A DNA stretch of 64,000 nt, from the NCBI GenBank assembly GCA_964403565.1, contig CAYOFV010000001.1:17103-81102 (forward strand). Direction: 5' to 3'. The notes under the pieces are model-generated. The model was not told the origin of the DNA and made no database searches. It saw nothing but the letters and a program-made list of their open reading frames with translations. A program made the position numbers and the translations under genes. Shown piece after piece: positions 1-8,353 of the stretch; position 1 is the first letter of the stretch, and the number at the start of each line of letters is the position of its first letter. The DNA is from Thioglobus_B sp964403565. Lineage in GTDB: Bacteria; Pseudomonadota; Gammaproteobacteria; PS1; Pseudothioglobaceae.

Positions 1-467
1 TCAAACGTATGAATATCAAACAATTTTGGCACAACTGATCTGCCAGATTGTTCACATGCATGCAAAATTATCTTTCTCCAATGCTCCAAGCGTTTTTTCA
101 CTTTATCGCCTTTTAATCTAACTACCGCGCGTTCACTATCCATAGGGATAATATTGTTAACCCCTAACTCAACAGATTTTTGCAAAATATAGTCCATTTT
201 TTCACCCTTGGCAATACCTTGAACTAAAGTGGTATCAAGCTTTGATTCAGATGTGTTTTTTGTCTGTGCGATAATTTCAACCTCACAATCTTTTTTTACT
301 CTAACAACTTTAGCAACATAGTCCATCCCATCGCCATTAAACAAAACTATATCTCTACCTTCGGCAAAACGCAAAACTTTAAGCAGATGGTGTTTGGCAT
401 AATCATCTAATAGTATGGACATACCTGGCGTTAGTTGTGTGTTTTGATACAGACGATGTAGTTTCAT
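1..467 (-). CDS. rsmE: 16S rRNA m3U1498 methyltransferase RsmE, 5' part (partial)
   Basis: Translating the minus strand from an ATG at 467 gives about 155 codons with no stop, running off the left edge. The protein starts MKLHRLYQNTQL and contains HHLLKVLRF, LVQGIAKGEKMDYILQK, SVELGV and SERAVVR, the pattern of the RsmE family. RsmE is a SPOUT methyltransferase that methylates N3 of U1498 in 16S rRNA. Visible here are the N-terminal PUA-like domain and the start of the SPOUT domain; the SAM-binding knot would lie outside the window. It is divergent from pepP, with 35 bp between start codons, so the two promoters share that gap. Family assignment is confident; the length is unknown because of truncation by the window. 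Confidence 0.88.
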   Translation of the reverse strand, partial: MKLHRLYQNTQLTPGMSILLDDYAKHHLLKVLRFAEGRDIVLFNGDGMDYVAKVVRVKKDCEVEIIAQTKNTSESKLDTTLVQGIAKGEKMDYILQKSVELGVNNIIPMDSERAVVRLKGDKVKKRLEHWRKIILHACEQSGRSVVPKLFDIHTF

Positions 468-502
468 GGTATCTTGTTGAACTTTAAGAATTCTTCGCGC
501 TA

Positions 503-1720
503 ATGATACATCAAAAACGCAGAACCGCACTACTTGAACAACTTGACGATGATGCTGTAGTTATCATCTCCACCAATCAAGAACAATTGCGCAATGGCGA
601 TGTACACTTCCCTTTTCGTCCAGATTCAAGTTTTTACTACCTAACAGGATTTGAAGAGCCTGAATCTATAGCTGTAATCAGCAAAAAAAGTTTTACAATA
701 TTTCTAAGAGAAAAAGACAAAAGTCGTGAGGTTTGGGATGGGGAAAGGCTTGGGGTTGATAGCGCATGTGAAAAACTAGGTGCAGATAACGCTTACTCTA
801 TTAAACAAGTTGATAAGTATTTGCCCAAGCTTATAGAAGAAAAATCCAATATTTATTTTGACTCTAAGTCAACAGATCTAGACAGAAAAATAACAAAAAC
901 ACTTATCAATATAGATATTAAAAGTGCATCTAAAGCAATTGGTGAGTTACGATTAATTAAAGACGATAAAGAGATATCTACCATCAAGCAGGCTTGCAAA
1001 ATCACTGCCAAAGCCCATACATTAGCAATGAAAACAGCAAAGCCAAATATGCTTGAGTATGAATTACAAAGTGTTTTTGATATGGAGTTCACTAAGGCAA
1101 ATACGCTACATGCATATATGCCAATTGTTGCAGGTGGAAAAAACGCATGCACTCTGCACTATATTAAAAATAACAAAAAACTAATAGATGGTGATTTAGT
1201 TCTAATCGATGCTGGATGTGAGCTAGATTGTTATGCAAGCGACATAACCAGAACATTTCCAATAAATGGTAAATTTTCTCAAGCACAAAGAGATGTCTAT
1301 CAAATAGTGCTTGATGCACAATACAAAGCAATAGAGTGTATAAGAGCTGGCAATAGAATTAATCAAATGCATGAAGCAGCTTCACAAGCAATTAAACAAG
1401 GATTAATGGAACTAGGGATTATCAAATCTGGTCATGAACTAACCAATCATTATATGCATGGCACTGGTCACTTTTTAGGCATGGATGTACATGATGTTGG
1501 AGAATATAAATCTGGCGATGATTACAAAGAATTTGAAGTTGGTATGATTACTACGGTTGAACCAGGCATTTACATTCGCGAAGATGATAAAATTGATCCG
1601 ATTTATCATAATATCGGTATCCGTATTGAAGATGATGTTTTGGTTACTGATAACGGATGTAAAGTATTAACCGATGCCGTAGTTAAAGAAATTAAAGATA
1701 TAGAGAGTTTGATGAAATGA
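503..1720 (+). CDS. pepP: Xaa-Pro aminopeptidase (PepP, M24B)
   Basis: Cytosolic aminopeptidase that removes an N-terminal residue preceding proline. The 405-residue protein has an N-terminal aminopeptidase P domain (about 1-150, with FPFRPDSSFYYLTGF) and a C-terminal pita-bread catalytic domain. The dinuclear metal ligands are visible: D236 in LIDAG, D247 in SDITR, H323 in HGTGH, E353 in TVEPGIY and E376 in IRIEDD. It is slightly shorter than the E. coli enzyme (441 residues). It overlaps trpD by 4 bp (ATGA), so pepP-trpD-orn-ispE look like one transcript. Assignment is secure from the ligand set. Confidence 0.95.
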   Translation: MIHQKRRTALLEQLDDDAVVIISTNQEQLRNGDVHFPFRPDSSFYYLTGFEEPESIAVISKKSFTIFLREKDKSREVWDGERLGVDSACEKLGADNAYSIKQVDKYLPKLIEEKSNIYFDSKSTDLDRKITKTLINIDIKSASKAIGELRLIKDDKEISTIKQACKITAKAHTLAMKTAKPNMLEYELQSVFDMEFTKANTLHAYMPIVAGGKNACTLHYIKNNKKLIDGDLVLIDAGCELDCYASDITRTFPINGKFSQAQRDVYQIVLDAQYKAIECIRAGNRINQMHEAASQAIKQGLMELGIIKSGHELTNHYMHGTGHFLGMDVHDVGEYKSGDDYKEFEVGMITTVEPGIYIREDDKIDPIYHNIGIRIEDDVLVTDNGCKVLTDAVVKEIKDIESLMK

Positions 1721-2736
1721 ATATACAAGAAGCAATAAAAGCAGTCATTGCAAAACAAGACTTAACTGAAGCGCAAATGCACGATGTAATGTCAGATATT
1801 ATGACTGGAAAAACTACAGATGCTCAAATTGGAGCCTTTTTAGTTGGTCTAGTAATGAAAGGTGAAACTGTTGAAGAGATAACTGCTGCCGCTAAAGTTA
1901 TGCGCTCTTTAGCAACTGGTGTTAAAGTTAATAAAACCAATCATTTGGTTGATACTTGTGGAACTGGTGGTGACGGCCTTGGATTATTTAACATCTCGAC
2001 TGCTTGTGCATTTGTAGTTGCATCTGCTGGCGGTCAAGTTGCAAAACACGGTAATCGTTCCATTTCTTCTAAATCTGGCAGTGCTGATGTACTAGAAGCT
2101 GCTGGAGTTAATCTTAATATGAGTGCAGAACAAATTGGCAAATGCGTTGATAAAATTGGTGTTGGCTTTATGTTTGCGCCAGCTCATCACAGTGCTATGA
2201 AGCATGCAATAGGCCCTAGAAAAGAATTAGCAGTTAGAACAATCTTTAATGTATTAGGCCCACTAACTAATCCTGCAGGAGCTCCATACCAAGTTATGGG
2301 AGTATATGATAAAAACTTAGTTGAGCCAATTGCCAAAGTATTAAAAGGCCTAGGGTCTAAACACGTACTAGTAGTTCATTCTGCTGACGGACTTGACGAA
2401 ATATCAATTGCCGATGACACCTTTGTTGCCGAGCTTAAAGACGGCGAAGTTAAAACTTACACAATTAATCCAGCTGATTACGGATTACCACTTGGCAACC
2501 TTGATGAAATTAAAGCCGAAGGTGCTGAAGACTCACTTAAACTTATTCAGCAAGCACTAGATGGAAAAGAAGGAAGTGCTAAAAATATTATTGCAATAAA
2601 TGCTGGTGCTGCAATTTATGCGGCTGATATTGTTGATAGCATGCAAGCTGGTGTTGATAAGGCACTTAAAATTTTAAATAGCGGCAGCGCTCATCAAAAA
2701 CTTGATGATTTTGTTCGCGAATCAACTGGTTGCTAA
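1717..2736 (+). CDS. trpD: Anthranilate phosphoribosyltransferase
   Basis: Second step of tryptophan synthesis: transfers phosphoribose from PRPP to anthranilate. 339 residues, normal for the monofunctional enzyme. The glycine-rich PRPP loop CGTGGDG is at 81-87 and the family signature KHGNRSISSKSGSADVLE begins near 110; NVLGPLTNP follows. No trpG glutaminase domain is fused and no other trp gene lies in the window, so the pathway is dispersed. Its ATG overlaps the pepP stop, and its TAA overlaps the orn ATG (TAATG), which indicates translational coupling. Confidence 0.96.
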   Translation: MNIQEAIKAVIAKQDLTEAQMHDVMSDIMTGKTTDAQIGAFLVGLVMKGETVEEITAAAKVMRSLATGVKVNKTNHLVDTCGTGGDGLGLFNISTACAFVVASAGGQVAKHGNRSISSKSGSADVLEAAGVNLNMSAEQIGKCVDKIGVGFMFAPAHHSAMKHAIGPRKELAVRTIFNVLGPLTNPAGAPYQVMGVYDKNLVEPIAKVLKGLGSKHVLVVHSADGLDEISIADDTFVAELKDGEVKTYTINPADYGLPLGNLDEIKAEGAEDSLKLIQQALDGKEGSAKNIIAINAGAAIYAADIVDSMQAGVDKALKILNSGSAHQKLDDFVRESTGC

Positions 2737-3278
2737 TGGACAAAGATACAAATTTAATCTGGATAGATCTAGAGATGACTGGGCTAATCCCAGAAAAAGA
2801 TGTAATTATTGAAATTGCAACCATTGTTACCGATAAAGATTTAAATATTCTTGCAGAGGGCCCTGCTCTTGCTATCCATCAATCAAGCAGTGTACTAGCT
2901 GGAATGGATGAATGGAATACAGAACACCACACTAATTCTGGATTGGTAAAACGAGTAAAAGATAGTGACATATCAACCAAAAAGGCGGAAAGTTCAACTA
3001 TTGAATTTTTAGAAAAATATGTAAACCCTGGCATGTCTCCAATGTGTGGCAATACTATTTGCCAAGATAGAAGATTCCTATACAACTACATGCCAGAGTT
3101 AGAAAAGTTTTTCCACTATCGTCATATTGATGTATCAACTATTAAAGAGTTGCTTGTACGTTGGAAACCTGAGCTTAAAATGGAACGTACTGGCGAGCCA
3201 CAACATCTAGCTCTTGCTGATATTCGTGATTCTATTAACGAATTAAAATACTATCAAAAAGTATTTATTAATGTCTAA
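2736..3278 (+). CDS. orn: Oligoribonuclease
   Basis: 3'-to-5' exoribonuclease of the DEDDh family that degrades 2-5 nt RNAs and pGpG; essential in many gammaproteobacteria. I take the ATG at 2736, which overlaps the trpD stop as TAATG, rather than the in-frame TTG 6 bases upstream. This gives 180 residues, against 181 in E. coli. Catalytic residues visible: D11 and E13 (WIDLEMTGL), D111 (CQDRRF), H157 (EPQHLA) and D162 (ADIRDS). The 3' end overlaps ispE by 8 bp. Confidence 0.96.
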   Translation: MDKDTNLIWIDLEMTGLIPEKDVIIEIATIVTDKDLNILAEGPALAIHQSSSVLAGMDEWNTEHHTNSGLVKRVKDSDISTKKAESSTIEFLEKYVNPGMSPMCGNTICQDRRFLYNYMPELEKFFHYRHIDVSTIKELLVRWKPELKMERTGEPQHLALADIRDSINELKYYQKVFINV

Positions 3279-4137
3279 ATACCCAGATATTTGGCTCTCG
3301 CCAGCCAAAATCAACTTATTTCTACACATAATATCCAAGCGTGAAGATGGTTATCATAATCTGCAAAGTATATTCCAACTACTTGATTTTTATGATGAAA
3401 TCACTTTTGATGTAAGAAGTGATGGCGTTATTAAGCGCACAGGTGGCAATAAAGAAATCCCAGAAAATCAAGACCTGTTAATTAAAAGTGCAAAAGCTAT
3501 CAAAGCAATTACCAATTGCAATCTTGGGGCAGATATATCAATTAATAAAAATATCCCAACAGGTGGGGGGCTTGGTGGTGGTTCATCTAATGCAGCAACT
3601 GTTCTAATTGCGCTAAATAATCTTTGGAATCTTAACTTATCACAACAAGATCTGATGAATATAGGTGTAAAACTTGGTGCAGATGTGCCATTTTTTATTT
3701 TTGCACAAAGCGCTTGGGTCGAAGGGATTGGAGAAAAATTAAGCTCTATTAACCCGCCAGAAACGCCAATATTGGTAATTTATATCAACAAACATACATC
3801 AACTAAAGAAATTTTCTCGCATAAGGCATTGACAATGAGTCCAATGATAGGGAAAATATGCGACTTCTCTGAACTTGCTAATACTCACAATGATTGTGAA
3901 CAAGCAGCGATAGAAAATATAAGTGAAATTGGCGATGCTTTGTCATATCTAAATTCATGCTCTAATCGCACTACAAAAGCAAGAATGAGTGGTACTGGAA
4001 GTTGTGTTTTTGCACAATTTAAAACAGAACAAGACGCACTGGTAGCGTTTAATAATATGCCAGAAAACTGGTTAGGCATTAATACTAAAACAATTAACAC
4101 CTCTCCAATCCATAATTGGGCTGTCGCCAAGCGGTAA
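3271..4137 (+). CDS. ispE: 4-diphosphocytidyl-2-C-methyl-D-erythritol kinase
   Basis: GHMP kinase of the MEP isoprenoid pathway; phosphorylates CDP-ME on the 2-hydroxyl. 288 residues. Key signatures: K13 in SPAKINLFL, the ATP loop PTGGGLGGGSSNAA at 96-109, the GADVPFF segment with catalytic D139, and the C-terminal SGTGSCVFA motif. The last seven codons and the stop lie inside the tRNA-Gln gene: translation ends in the D-arm region of the tRNA. The order ispE, tRNA-Gln, prs is known from other gammaproteobacteria; the physical overlap is the unusual part. Upstream it overlaps orn by 8 bp. Confidence 0.96.
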   Translation: MSKYPDIWLSPAKINLFLHIISKREDGYHNLQSIFQLLDFYDEITFDVRSDGVIKRTGGNKEIPENQDLLIKSAKAIKAITNCNLGADISINKNIPTGGGLGGGSSNAATVLIALNNLWNLNLSQQDLMNIGVKLGADVPFFIFAQSAWVEGIGEKLSSINPPETPILVIYINKHTSTKEIFSHKALTMSPMIGKICDFSELANTHNDCEQAAIENISEIGDALSYLNSCSNRTTKARMSGTGSCVFAQFKTEQDALVAFNNMPENWLGINTKTINTSPIHNWAVAKR

Positions 4138-4191
4138 GGCAACGGGTTTTGATCCCGTCATGCGCAGGTTCAAATCCTGCCAGCCCAGCCA
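4117..4191 (+). tRNA. tRNA-Gln (anticodon UUG)
   Basis: 75 nt including an encoded CCA. The acceptor arm TGGGCTG pairs with CAGCCCA. The D-arm region GTCGCCAAGCGGTAAGGC matches known tRNA-Gln, the anticodon loop reads TTTTGAT with anticodon TTG, and the T arm is GCAGGTTCAAATCCTGC. The first 21 nt overlap the 3' end of ispE on the same strand, including its stop codon. It is probably released from the ispE transcript by RNase P and other processing. Confidence 0.97.
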
Positions 4192-4198
4192 TTTTCTG

Positions 4199-4312
4199 CT
4201 TCGTCTTTTTTCCTTGAACGGCGTCGAATCCTAAAAATTTTTCAATCACATAGCAATATCTATGCTCAATCAAATTTTTGAACATTCTCCTTGTTCAGAA
4301 AAAAAATACTTG
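4199..4312 (+). repeat. 114-bp inverted-repeat element behind tRNA-Gln (copy A)
   Basis: Starts 8 nt after the tRNA CCA with CTTCGTCTTTTT and ends AAAAATACTTG. Nested pairing is visible: TTGAAC with GTTCA, GAAT with ATTC, AAAAATTT with AAATTTTT, and a central CATAG/CTATG hairpin. Copy B at 7391-7505 has the same ends, almost the same length and the same central architecture. The poly-T and poly-A ends could also let it serve as a terminator for the ispE-tRNA unit. Confidence 0.7.
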
Positions 4313-4394
4313 CATAAAACACTAGTAAAACTAACCATCATTAATTATTTTCTGTTAAGGATAAAAACCCTAAAAAGATTGTTTTTATTGGGCG

Positions 4395-4400
4395 TATAAT
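4395..4400 (+). promoter_or_regulatory. Putative -10 box for prs
   Basis: Perfect TATAAT 31 nt before the prs start. No convincing TTGACA-like -35 lies at the right spacing, so only the -10 is proposed. Confidence 0.45.
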
Positions 4401-4431
4401 TTAGAGAAATTTTTACCAATATTTAGCAAAT

Positions 4432-5391
4432 ATGTCACTCGACAAAATTAAAATCTTTAGCGGTAACGCTAATCCTGAACTTTCTGGTGAAATCATATCT
4501 ACTCTAAACGTAGCACAAGGCAAGGCTCTTGTTAGTAGATTTAGTGATGGCGAGGCTCAAGTTGAAATATTAGAAAATGTACGTGGTTGTGATGTATTTA
4601 TTATCCAGCCTACATGTGGACCATCTCCAGCAGAAACATTAATGGAATTACTAGTGATAGTTGATGCACTGAAGCGTTCTTCTGCAGCTCGTATTACTGC
4701 GGTTGTTCCTTACTTTGGTTATTCAAGACAAGATAGACGTTCACGCCTAACACGTGTACCAATCACTGCAAAACTTGCAGCTAAAATGGTTGAATCCGCA
4801 GGGGTGGATAGAATTCTAACTGTAGATCTTCATGCTGACCAAATTCAAGGATTTTTTAATATCCCTATTGATAATATCTACGCACAACCTGTATTAGTTA
4901 ACGATATCCTTTCTAAAGGTTATGACGACTTAGTTGTTGTATCGCCTGATGTTGGTGGTGTAGTACGCGCACGTGCTGCTGCTAAAAGACTAAACGATGC
5001 TGATCTTGCAATTATTGATAAACGTCGTCCAGCGCCAAATATGGTTAAGGTAATGAATGTTATTGGTGATGTAGAAGGTAGAACTTGTGTACTAATCGAT
5101 GACATGGTTGATACTGCAGGTACACTTTGCCAAGCAGCTGGAATTCTTAAAGAAAAAGGTGCAAAACGCGTAGTTGCATACGCTACTCACGCTGTACTTT
5201 CTGGCAATGCAATTCAAAATATTAGTAACTCTGTAATAGACGAGCTAGTTACTACCAACACTATACCGCTTACTGGTGATGCTGTTAAGTGTAATAAGAT
5301 TCGTCAATTATCAATAGCTCCTACTATGGCTGATGTAATAAAACGCATTAGTGAAGAGCAATCTGTTAGTACCATATTTACTGATGCATAA
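4432..5391 (+). CDS. prs: Ribose-phosphate pyrophosphokinase (PRPP synthase)
   Basis: Makes PRPP from ribose 5-phosphate and ATP, feeding purine, pyrimidine, histidine, tryptophan (TrpD) and NAD (NadC) synthesis. 319 residues, the usual bacterial class I length. Visible signatures: FSDGE (37-41), the flexible-loop region SRQDRRSR (98-105), VDLHADQIQGFF (121-132) and the PRPP-binding loop DDMVDTAGT (213-221). It has its own putative promoter behind tRNA-Gln and the repeat element. Confidence 0.97.
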   Translation: MSLDKIKIFSGNANPELSGEIISTLNVAQGKALVSRFSDGEAQVEILENVRGCDVFIIQPTCGPSPAETLMELLVIVDALKRSSAARITAVVPYFGYSRQDRRSRLTRVPITAKLAAKMVESAGVDRILTVDLHADQIQGFFNIPIDNIYAQPVLVNDILSKGYDDLVVVSPDVGGVVRARAAAKRLNDADLAIIDKRRPAPNMVKVMNVIGDVEGRTCVLIDDMVDTAGTLCQAAGILKEKGAKRVVAYATHAVLSGNAIQNISNSVIDELVTTNTIPLTGDAVKCNKIRQLSIAPTMADVIKRISEEQSVSTIFTDA

Positions 5392-5431
5392 AGCCGCTTC
5401 AAGGCTATGATTTTTAGTCAAAAAATTTGGG

Positions 5432-5437
5432 TATAAT
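5432..5437 (+). promoter_or_regulatory. Putative -10 box for rpoD
   Basis: Perfect TATAAT 40 nt upstream of the rpoD ATG in the 86-nt gap after prs. No clear -35 was found. Confidence 0.45.
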
Positions 5438-5477
5438 CCGTTCTTTGGATTTTTAAATTCACACTTTTTAAATACTT

Positions 5478-7289
5478 ATGAAGTCAACAACTAAAGCGCA
5501 CAAACAAGCACTACAAAAATTAATTATGGTTGGTAAGGAAAAGGGCTACCTTACTTATGCAGAACTTAATGATTTACTACCTGAAGACCTACTTACTGAA
5601 GAGCAGATAGAGCCAATTGTAAGTATTCTTGAAGAGCTTGATATTAAAGTATCAGACACTGTTCCTGATGCTGATACACTTGTGGTTGAAACTGGTGCCA
5701 AAGCACAATCTACTTCAGCTGAAGCAGCTATTGCTGCACTAGCTGCACTTGACTCAGAATTTGGTAGAACAACAGATCCAGTACGTATGTATATGCGTGA
5801 AATGGGTGTAGTTGAGCTACTTGAACATGAAGACGAAATTCGTATTGCTAAAGAAATTGAAGCTGGCGTATATGAAATTATGCAAGCAATTACTCTATAC
5901 CCTGCAATTACAGACCACTTCTTTAAAGCGCACAAACGTCTTGAAGAAGGTAAATGTAAGATGACTGACGTAATCATTGGTTATCAAGGTGATGCCGAAG
6001 ACTTTGCAGCAAAGAAAGCAGCGTTTGATGCTGGTGAATTTGACGATGATGAAGAGTACGAAGAAATGGAAGAAATGGAGTATACGGGCCCTGATGAGAT
6101 GCAAGTATACGAAAGATTCGAAACCGTACTTCATTGCTCAGAGATGTATAGCGAAATTAAAGAAAAACACGGTTTTAGGGACAAAAGAACTGTTGAAGCA
6201 CGTGAAAAACTTTCACAAGGACTATCTGATTTAAGACTAGCTCCAAAACTTGTAAACACAATGATGGAAGTTATTTGCGATCGTGTTGACAAAGTTAAGA
6301 AACAAGAAAAAACTATTCAAGCAGAATGTCTACATGCTGGAATGTCTCGTGAGACTTTCTTTGAGCTTTTCCCTGAAAATGAAACTAACTTTGACTGGAT
6401 TAAAAATGCAAAGCTTGATGATAAAGTTAAGGCTAATTTAGAAAAAGCAAAAAATGAAATTTACTATGCTCAGAAAAACCTGCATGACTATGAAGAAGAT
6501 ATGCAGCTTACTATTTCTGAATTAAAAGCACTTAATAAATTGTATCGTCGTGGCGATCGTCGTGCAAAGAAAGCTAAATCACAAATGATTGAAGCCAACC
6601 TACGTCTGGTTATCTCAATTGCGAAAAAATATGCTAACCGTGGCTTACAATTCTTAGATCTAATCCAAGAAGGTAATGTTGGTCTAATGAAAGCAGTTGA
6701 TAAATTTGAATACCGTCGTGGTTATAAGTTCTCAACTTATGCAACATGGTGGATTCGTCAAGCAATTACCCGTTCGATTGCTGACCAAGCTAGAACAATT
6801 CGTATTCCAGTACACATGATTGAAACTATTAACAAGCTTAATCGTGTACGCCGTCAACTACTACAAAAATTCGGTCGTGAAGCAACACCTGAAGAATTAG
6901 CAGTAGAGATGGAACTGCCTGAATACAAAATTGTTAAAATTTTAAAAATTGCTAAAGAACCTTTGTCAATAGAGACTCCAGTTGGTGATGATGAAGATTC
7001 AAACATTGGTGATTTTATTGAAGACACTAACATTTCTTCTCCGGTTGAAACTACAACTAAAGAAAGCCTAAGAGAAACAACATCTGACCTACTTGCTAAC
7101 CTTTCTCCGCGTGAGGCAAAAGTATTAAAGATGCGCTTTGGTATTGATATGAATACTGATCACACTCTTGAGGAAGTTGGTCGTCAATTTGATGTAACAC
7201 GTGAGCGCATTCGTCAAATCGAAGCCAAAGCTCTAAGAAAACTTAGACACCCTTCACGTGCACACAAGCTTTCAAGCTTTTTAGAGTAA
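5478..7289 (+). CDS. rpoD: Primary sigma factor RpoD (sigma-70)
   Basis: Housekeeping sigma subunit, 603 residues. Region 1.1 covers about 1-80, and region 1.2 starts at DPVRMYMREMG. An acidic non-conserved spacer (a run rich in D and E near residues 190-205) is typical of proteobacterial RpoD. Region 2 includes EANLRLVISIAKKYANRG and the -10 recognition segment YKFSTYATWWIRQAITR; region 3 follows; the region 4 HTH is TLEEVGRQFDVTRERIRQIE near the C-terminus. It lies between prs and tRNA-Ile2. Perfect TATAAT boxes recur in the window, consistent with a standard sigma-70. Confidence 0.98.
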   Translation: MKSTTKAHKQALQKLIMVGKEKGYLTYAELNDLLPEDLLTEEQIEPIVSILEELDIKVSDTVPDADTLVVETGAKAQSTSAEAAIAALAALDSEFGRTTDPVRMYMREMGVVELLEHEDEIRIAKEIEAGVYEIMQAITLYPAITDHFFKAHKRLEEGKCKMTDVIIGYQGDAEDFAAKKAAFDAGEFDDDEEYEEMEEMEYTGPDEMQVYERFETVLHCSEMYSEIKEKHGFRDKRTVEAREKLSQGLSDLRLAPKLVNTMMEVICDRVDKVKKQEKTIQAECLHAGMSRETFFELFPENETNFDWIKNAKLDDKVKANLEKAKNEIYYAQKNLHDYEEDMQLTISELKALNKLYRRGDRRAKKAKSQMIEANLRLVISIAKKYANRGLQFLDLIQEGNVGLMKAVDKFEYRRGYKFSTYATWWIRQAITRSIADQARTIRIPVHMIETINKLNRVRRQLLQKFGREATPEELAVEMELPEYKIVKILKIAKEPLSIETPVGDDEDSNIGDFIEDTNISSPVETTTKESLRETTSDLLANLSPREAKVLKMRFGIDMNTDHTLEEVGRQFDVTRERIRQIEAKALRKLRHPSRAHKLSSFLE

Positions 7290-7302
7290 TTACTTTTTTT
7301 TC

Positions 7303-7379
7303 GGGCCTATAGCTCAGCTGGTTAGAGCAGTCGACTCATAATCGATTGGTCCTTGGTTCAAGTCCAAGTAGGCCCACCA
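7303..7379 (+). tRNA. tRNA-Ile2 (anticodon CAU, lysidine type)
   Basis: 77 nt with encoded CCA. The acceptor GGGCCTA pairs with TAGGCCC, the D arm is AGCTCAGCTGGTTAGAGC, the anticodon loop is CTCATAA and the T arm CTTGGTTCAAGTCCAAG. The CAU anticodon could mean Met. However, the stretch GACTCATAATCG plus TTGGTC and TGGTTCAAGTCCA resembles E. coli ileX rather than the Met tRNAs, so I call the TilS-modified Ile tRNA that reads AUA. Confidence 0.88.
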
Positions 7380-7390
7380 AATTAAAATTA

Positions 7391-7505
7391 CTTCGTCTTT
7401 TTATCTTTCTAGGTTGTTGTACTTGTCTTTCGTTCAGTCATATAGTTGCACCTATACTCCTTCTCTCATTCCTGCGTACGCCTACTAGAAAGATAAAAAT
7501 ACTTG
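7391..7505 (+). repeat. 115-bp inverted-repeat element behind tRNA-Ile2 (copy B)
   Basis: Begins CTTCGTCTTTTT and ends AAAAATACTTG, the same ends as copy A at 4199-4312. A perfect 15-bp inverted repeat forms its arms (7398-7412 with 7485-7499). The centre carries TATAG/CTATA, where copy A has CATAG/CTATG, so the pair has changed on both sides. It sits 11 nt behind a tRNA gene, as copy A sits 7 nt behind one. Confidence 0.72.
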
Positions 7506-7591
7506 TAATTTATACACCAATGTATTTCTAACGAAAAAAATCCTTAAATACCGTGTGGGACAAATACACAAAAAAAGGTATGATAGTTTCT

Positions 7592-8353
7592 ATGTTTGAT
7601 GCTATTACTCAACAATTGATCAAACTTACCACAGAGGTAGGTGAAGTTATTATGAGCTATTACGATAGCGCTGTTGATATTGAAACTAAGGCTGACAATA
7701 CCCCACTTACCATTGCAGATCAAAGTGCGCACAAACTTATAGTTGAAGGCTTAAATAAAATTACTCCTGGTGTGCCTATACTTACAGAGGAAAGTGAGGG
7801 AATAAGCTATGAACAACGCTCAAATTGGGGCGAATACTGGCTAATTGATCCACTTGATGGGACTCGAGATTTTTTAGATAAAACTGGTGAGTTTTGCATC
7901 TGCATTGCTTATATAAAGAACCATAAGGCAATATATGGCATGGTACATGCTCCAGTTGAAAAAACTCACTACTACACTACAGATAATAACGAAACCTTCA
8001 GGCTTAACGGCACAGAGATAACTCAGCTAAATACCAAAGATAATCATGCTCCACTTGAAATTGTTGTTGGTCATCATTCAATTAACAATACAAACCTTAA
8101 AAAGCACTTGGGTTTGCTTGACAAGCACAATGTCTCTAAACTTGGCAGTGCGCTAAAATTCTGTAGAATTGCTGAGGGGATGTATGACTACTACCCAAGA
8201 TTTGGACCTTGCTCTGAATGGGATACTGCTGCAGGGTTATGCATTTTAAAATGTGCAGGTGGATCGGTTGTGGATGATAACGGCAAAGAGCTTAGATATA
8301 ACACCAAAGACGATCTTACCTCGCCAGTATTTTTTGCCTCAAATAAAGCGTAG
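7592..8353 (+). CDS. cysQ: 3'(2'),5'-bisphosphate nucleotidase (CysQ-like)
   Basis: Inositol-monophosphatase superfamily enzyme that hydrolyses PAP to AMP, relieving product inhibition in sulfate assimilation. I use the ATG at 7592 (MFDAITQQL, 253 residues). An in-frame GTG at 7553 and an ATG at 7580 would add residues unlike the family. Metal-binding motifs visible: the EES segment after ILT, and WLIDPLDGTRDF. Near the C-terminus SEWDTAAGL is the second family signature. CysQ and other IMPase members are hard to separate by eye. Convergent with nadC, with a 15-bp overlap at the 3' ends. Confidence 0.85.
   Translation: MFDAITQQLIKLTTEVGEVIMSYYDSAVDIETKADNTPLTIADQSAHKLIVEGLNKITPGVPILTEESEGISYEQRSNWGEYWLIDPLDGTRDFLDKTGEFCICIAYIKNHKAIYGMVHAPVEKTHYYTTDNNETFRLNGTEITQLNTKDNHAPLEIVVGHHSINNTNLKKHLGLLDKHNVSKLGSALKFCRIAEGMYDYYPRFGPCSEWDTAAGLCILKCAGGSVVDDNGKELRYNTKDDLTSPVFFASNKA

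Noticed and set aside
4094..4285. 63-residue minus-strand frame across tRNA-Gln
   Set aside because: It reads the antisense of the tRNA and gives the AGFEPAHDGIKTRCLTAW-type peptide often seen as a false gene opposite tRNAs.
5555..5977. 140-residue minus-strand frame inside rpoD
   Set aside because: Antisense shadow of a conserved gene, rich in Ser and Ile as expected from reversed codons.
7346..7531. 61-residue plus-strand frame
   Set aside because: It starts inside tRNA-Ile2 and runs through the inverted repeat; no RBS or protein-like composition.
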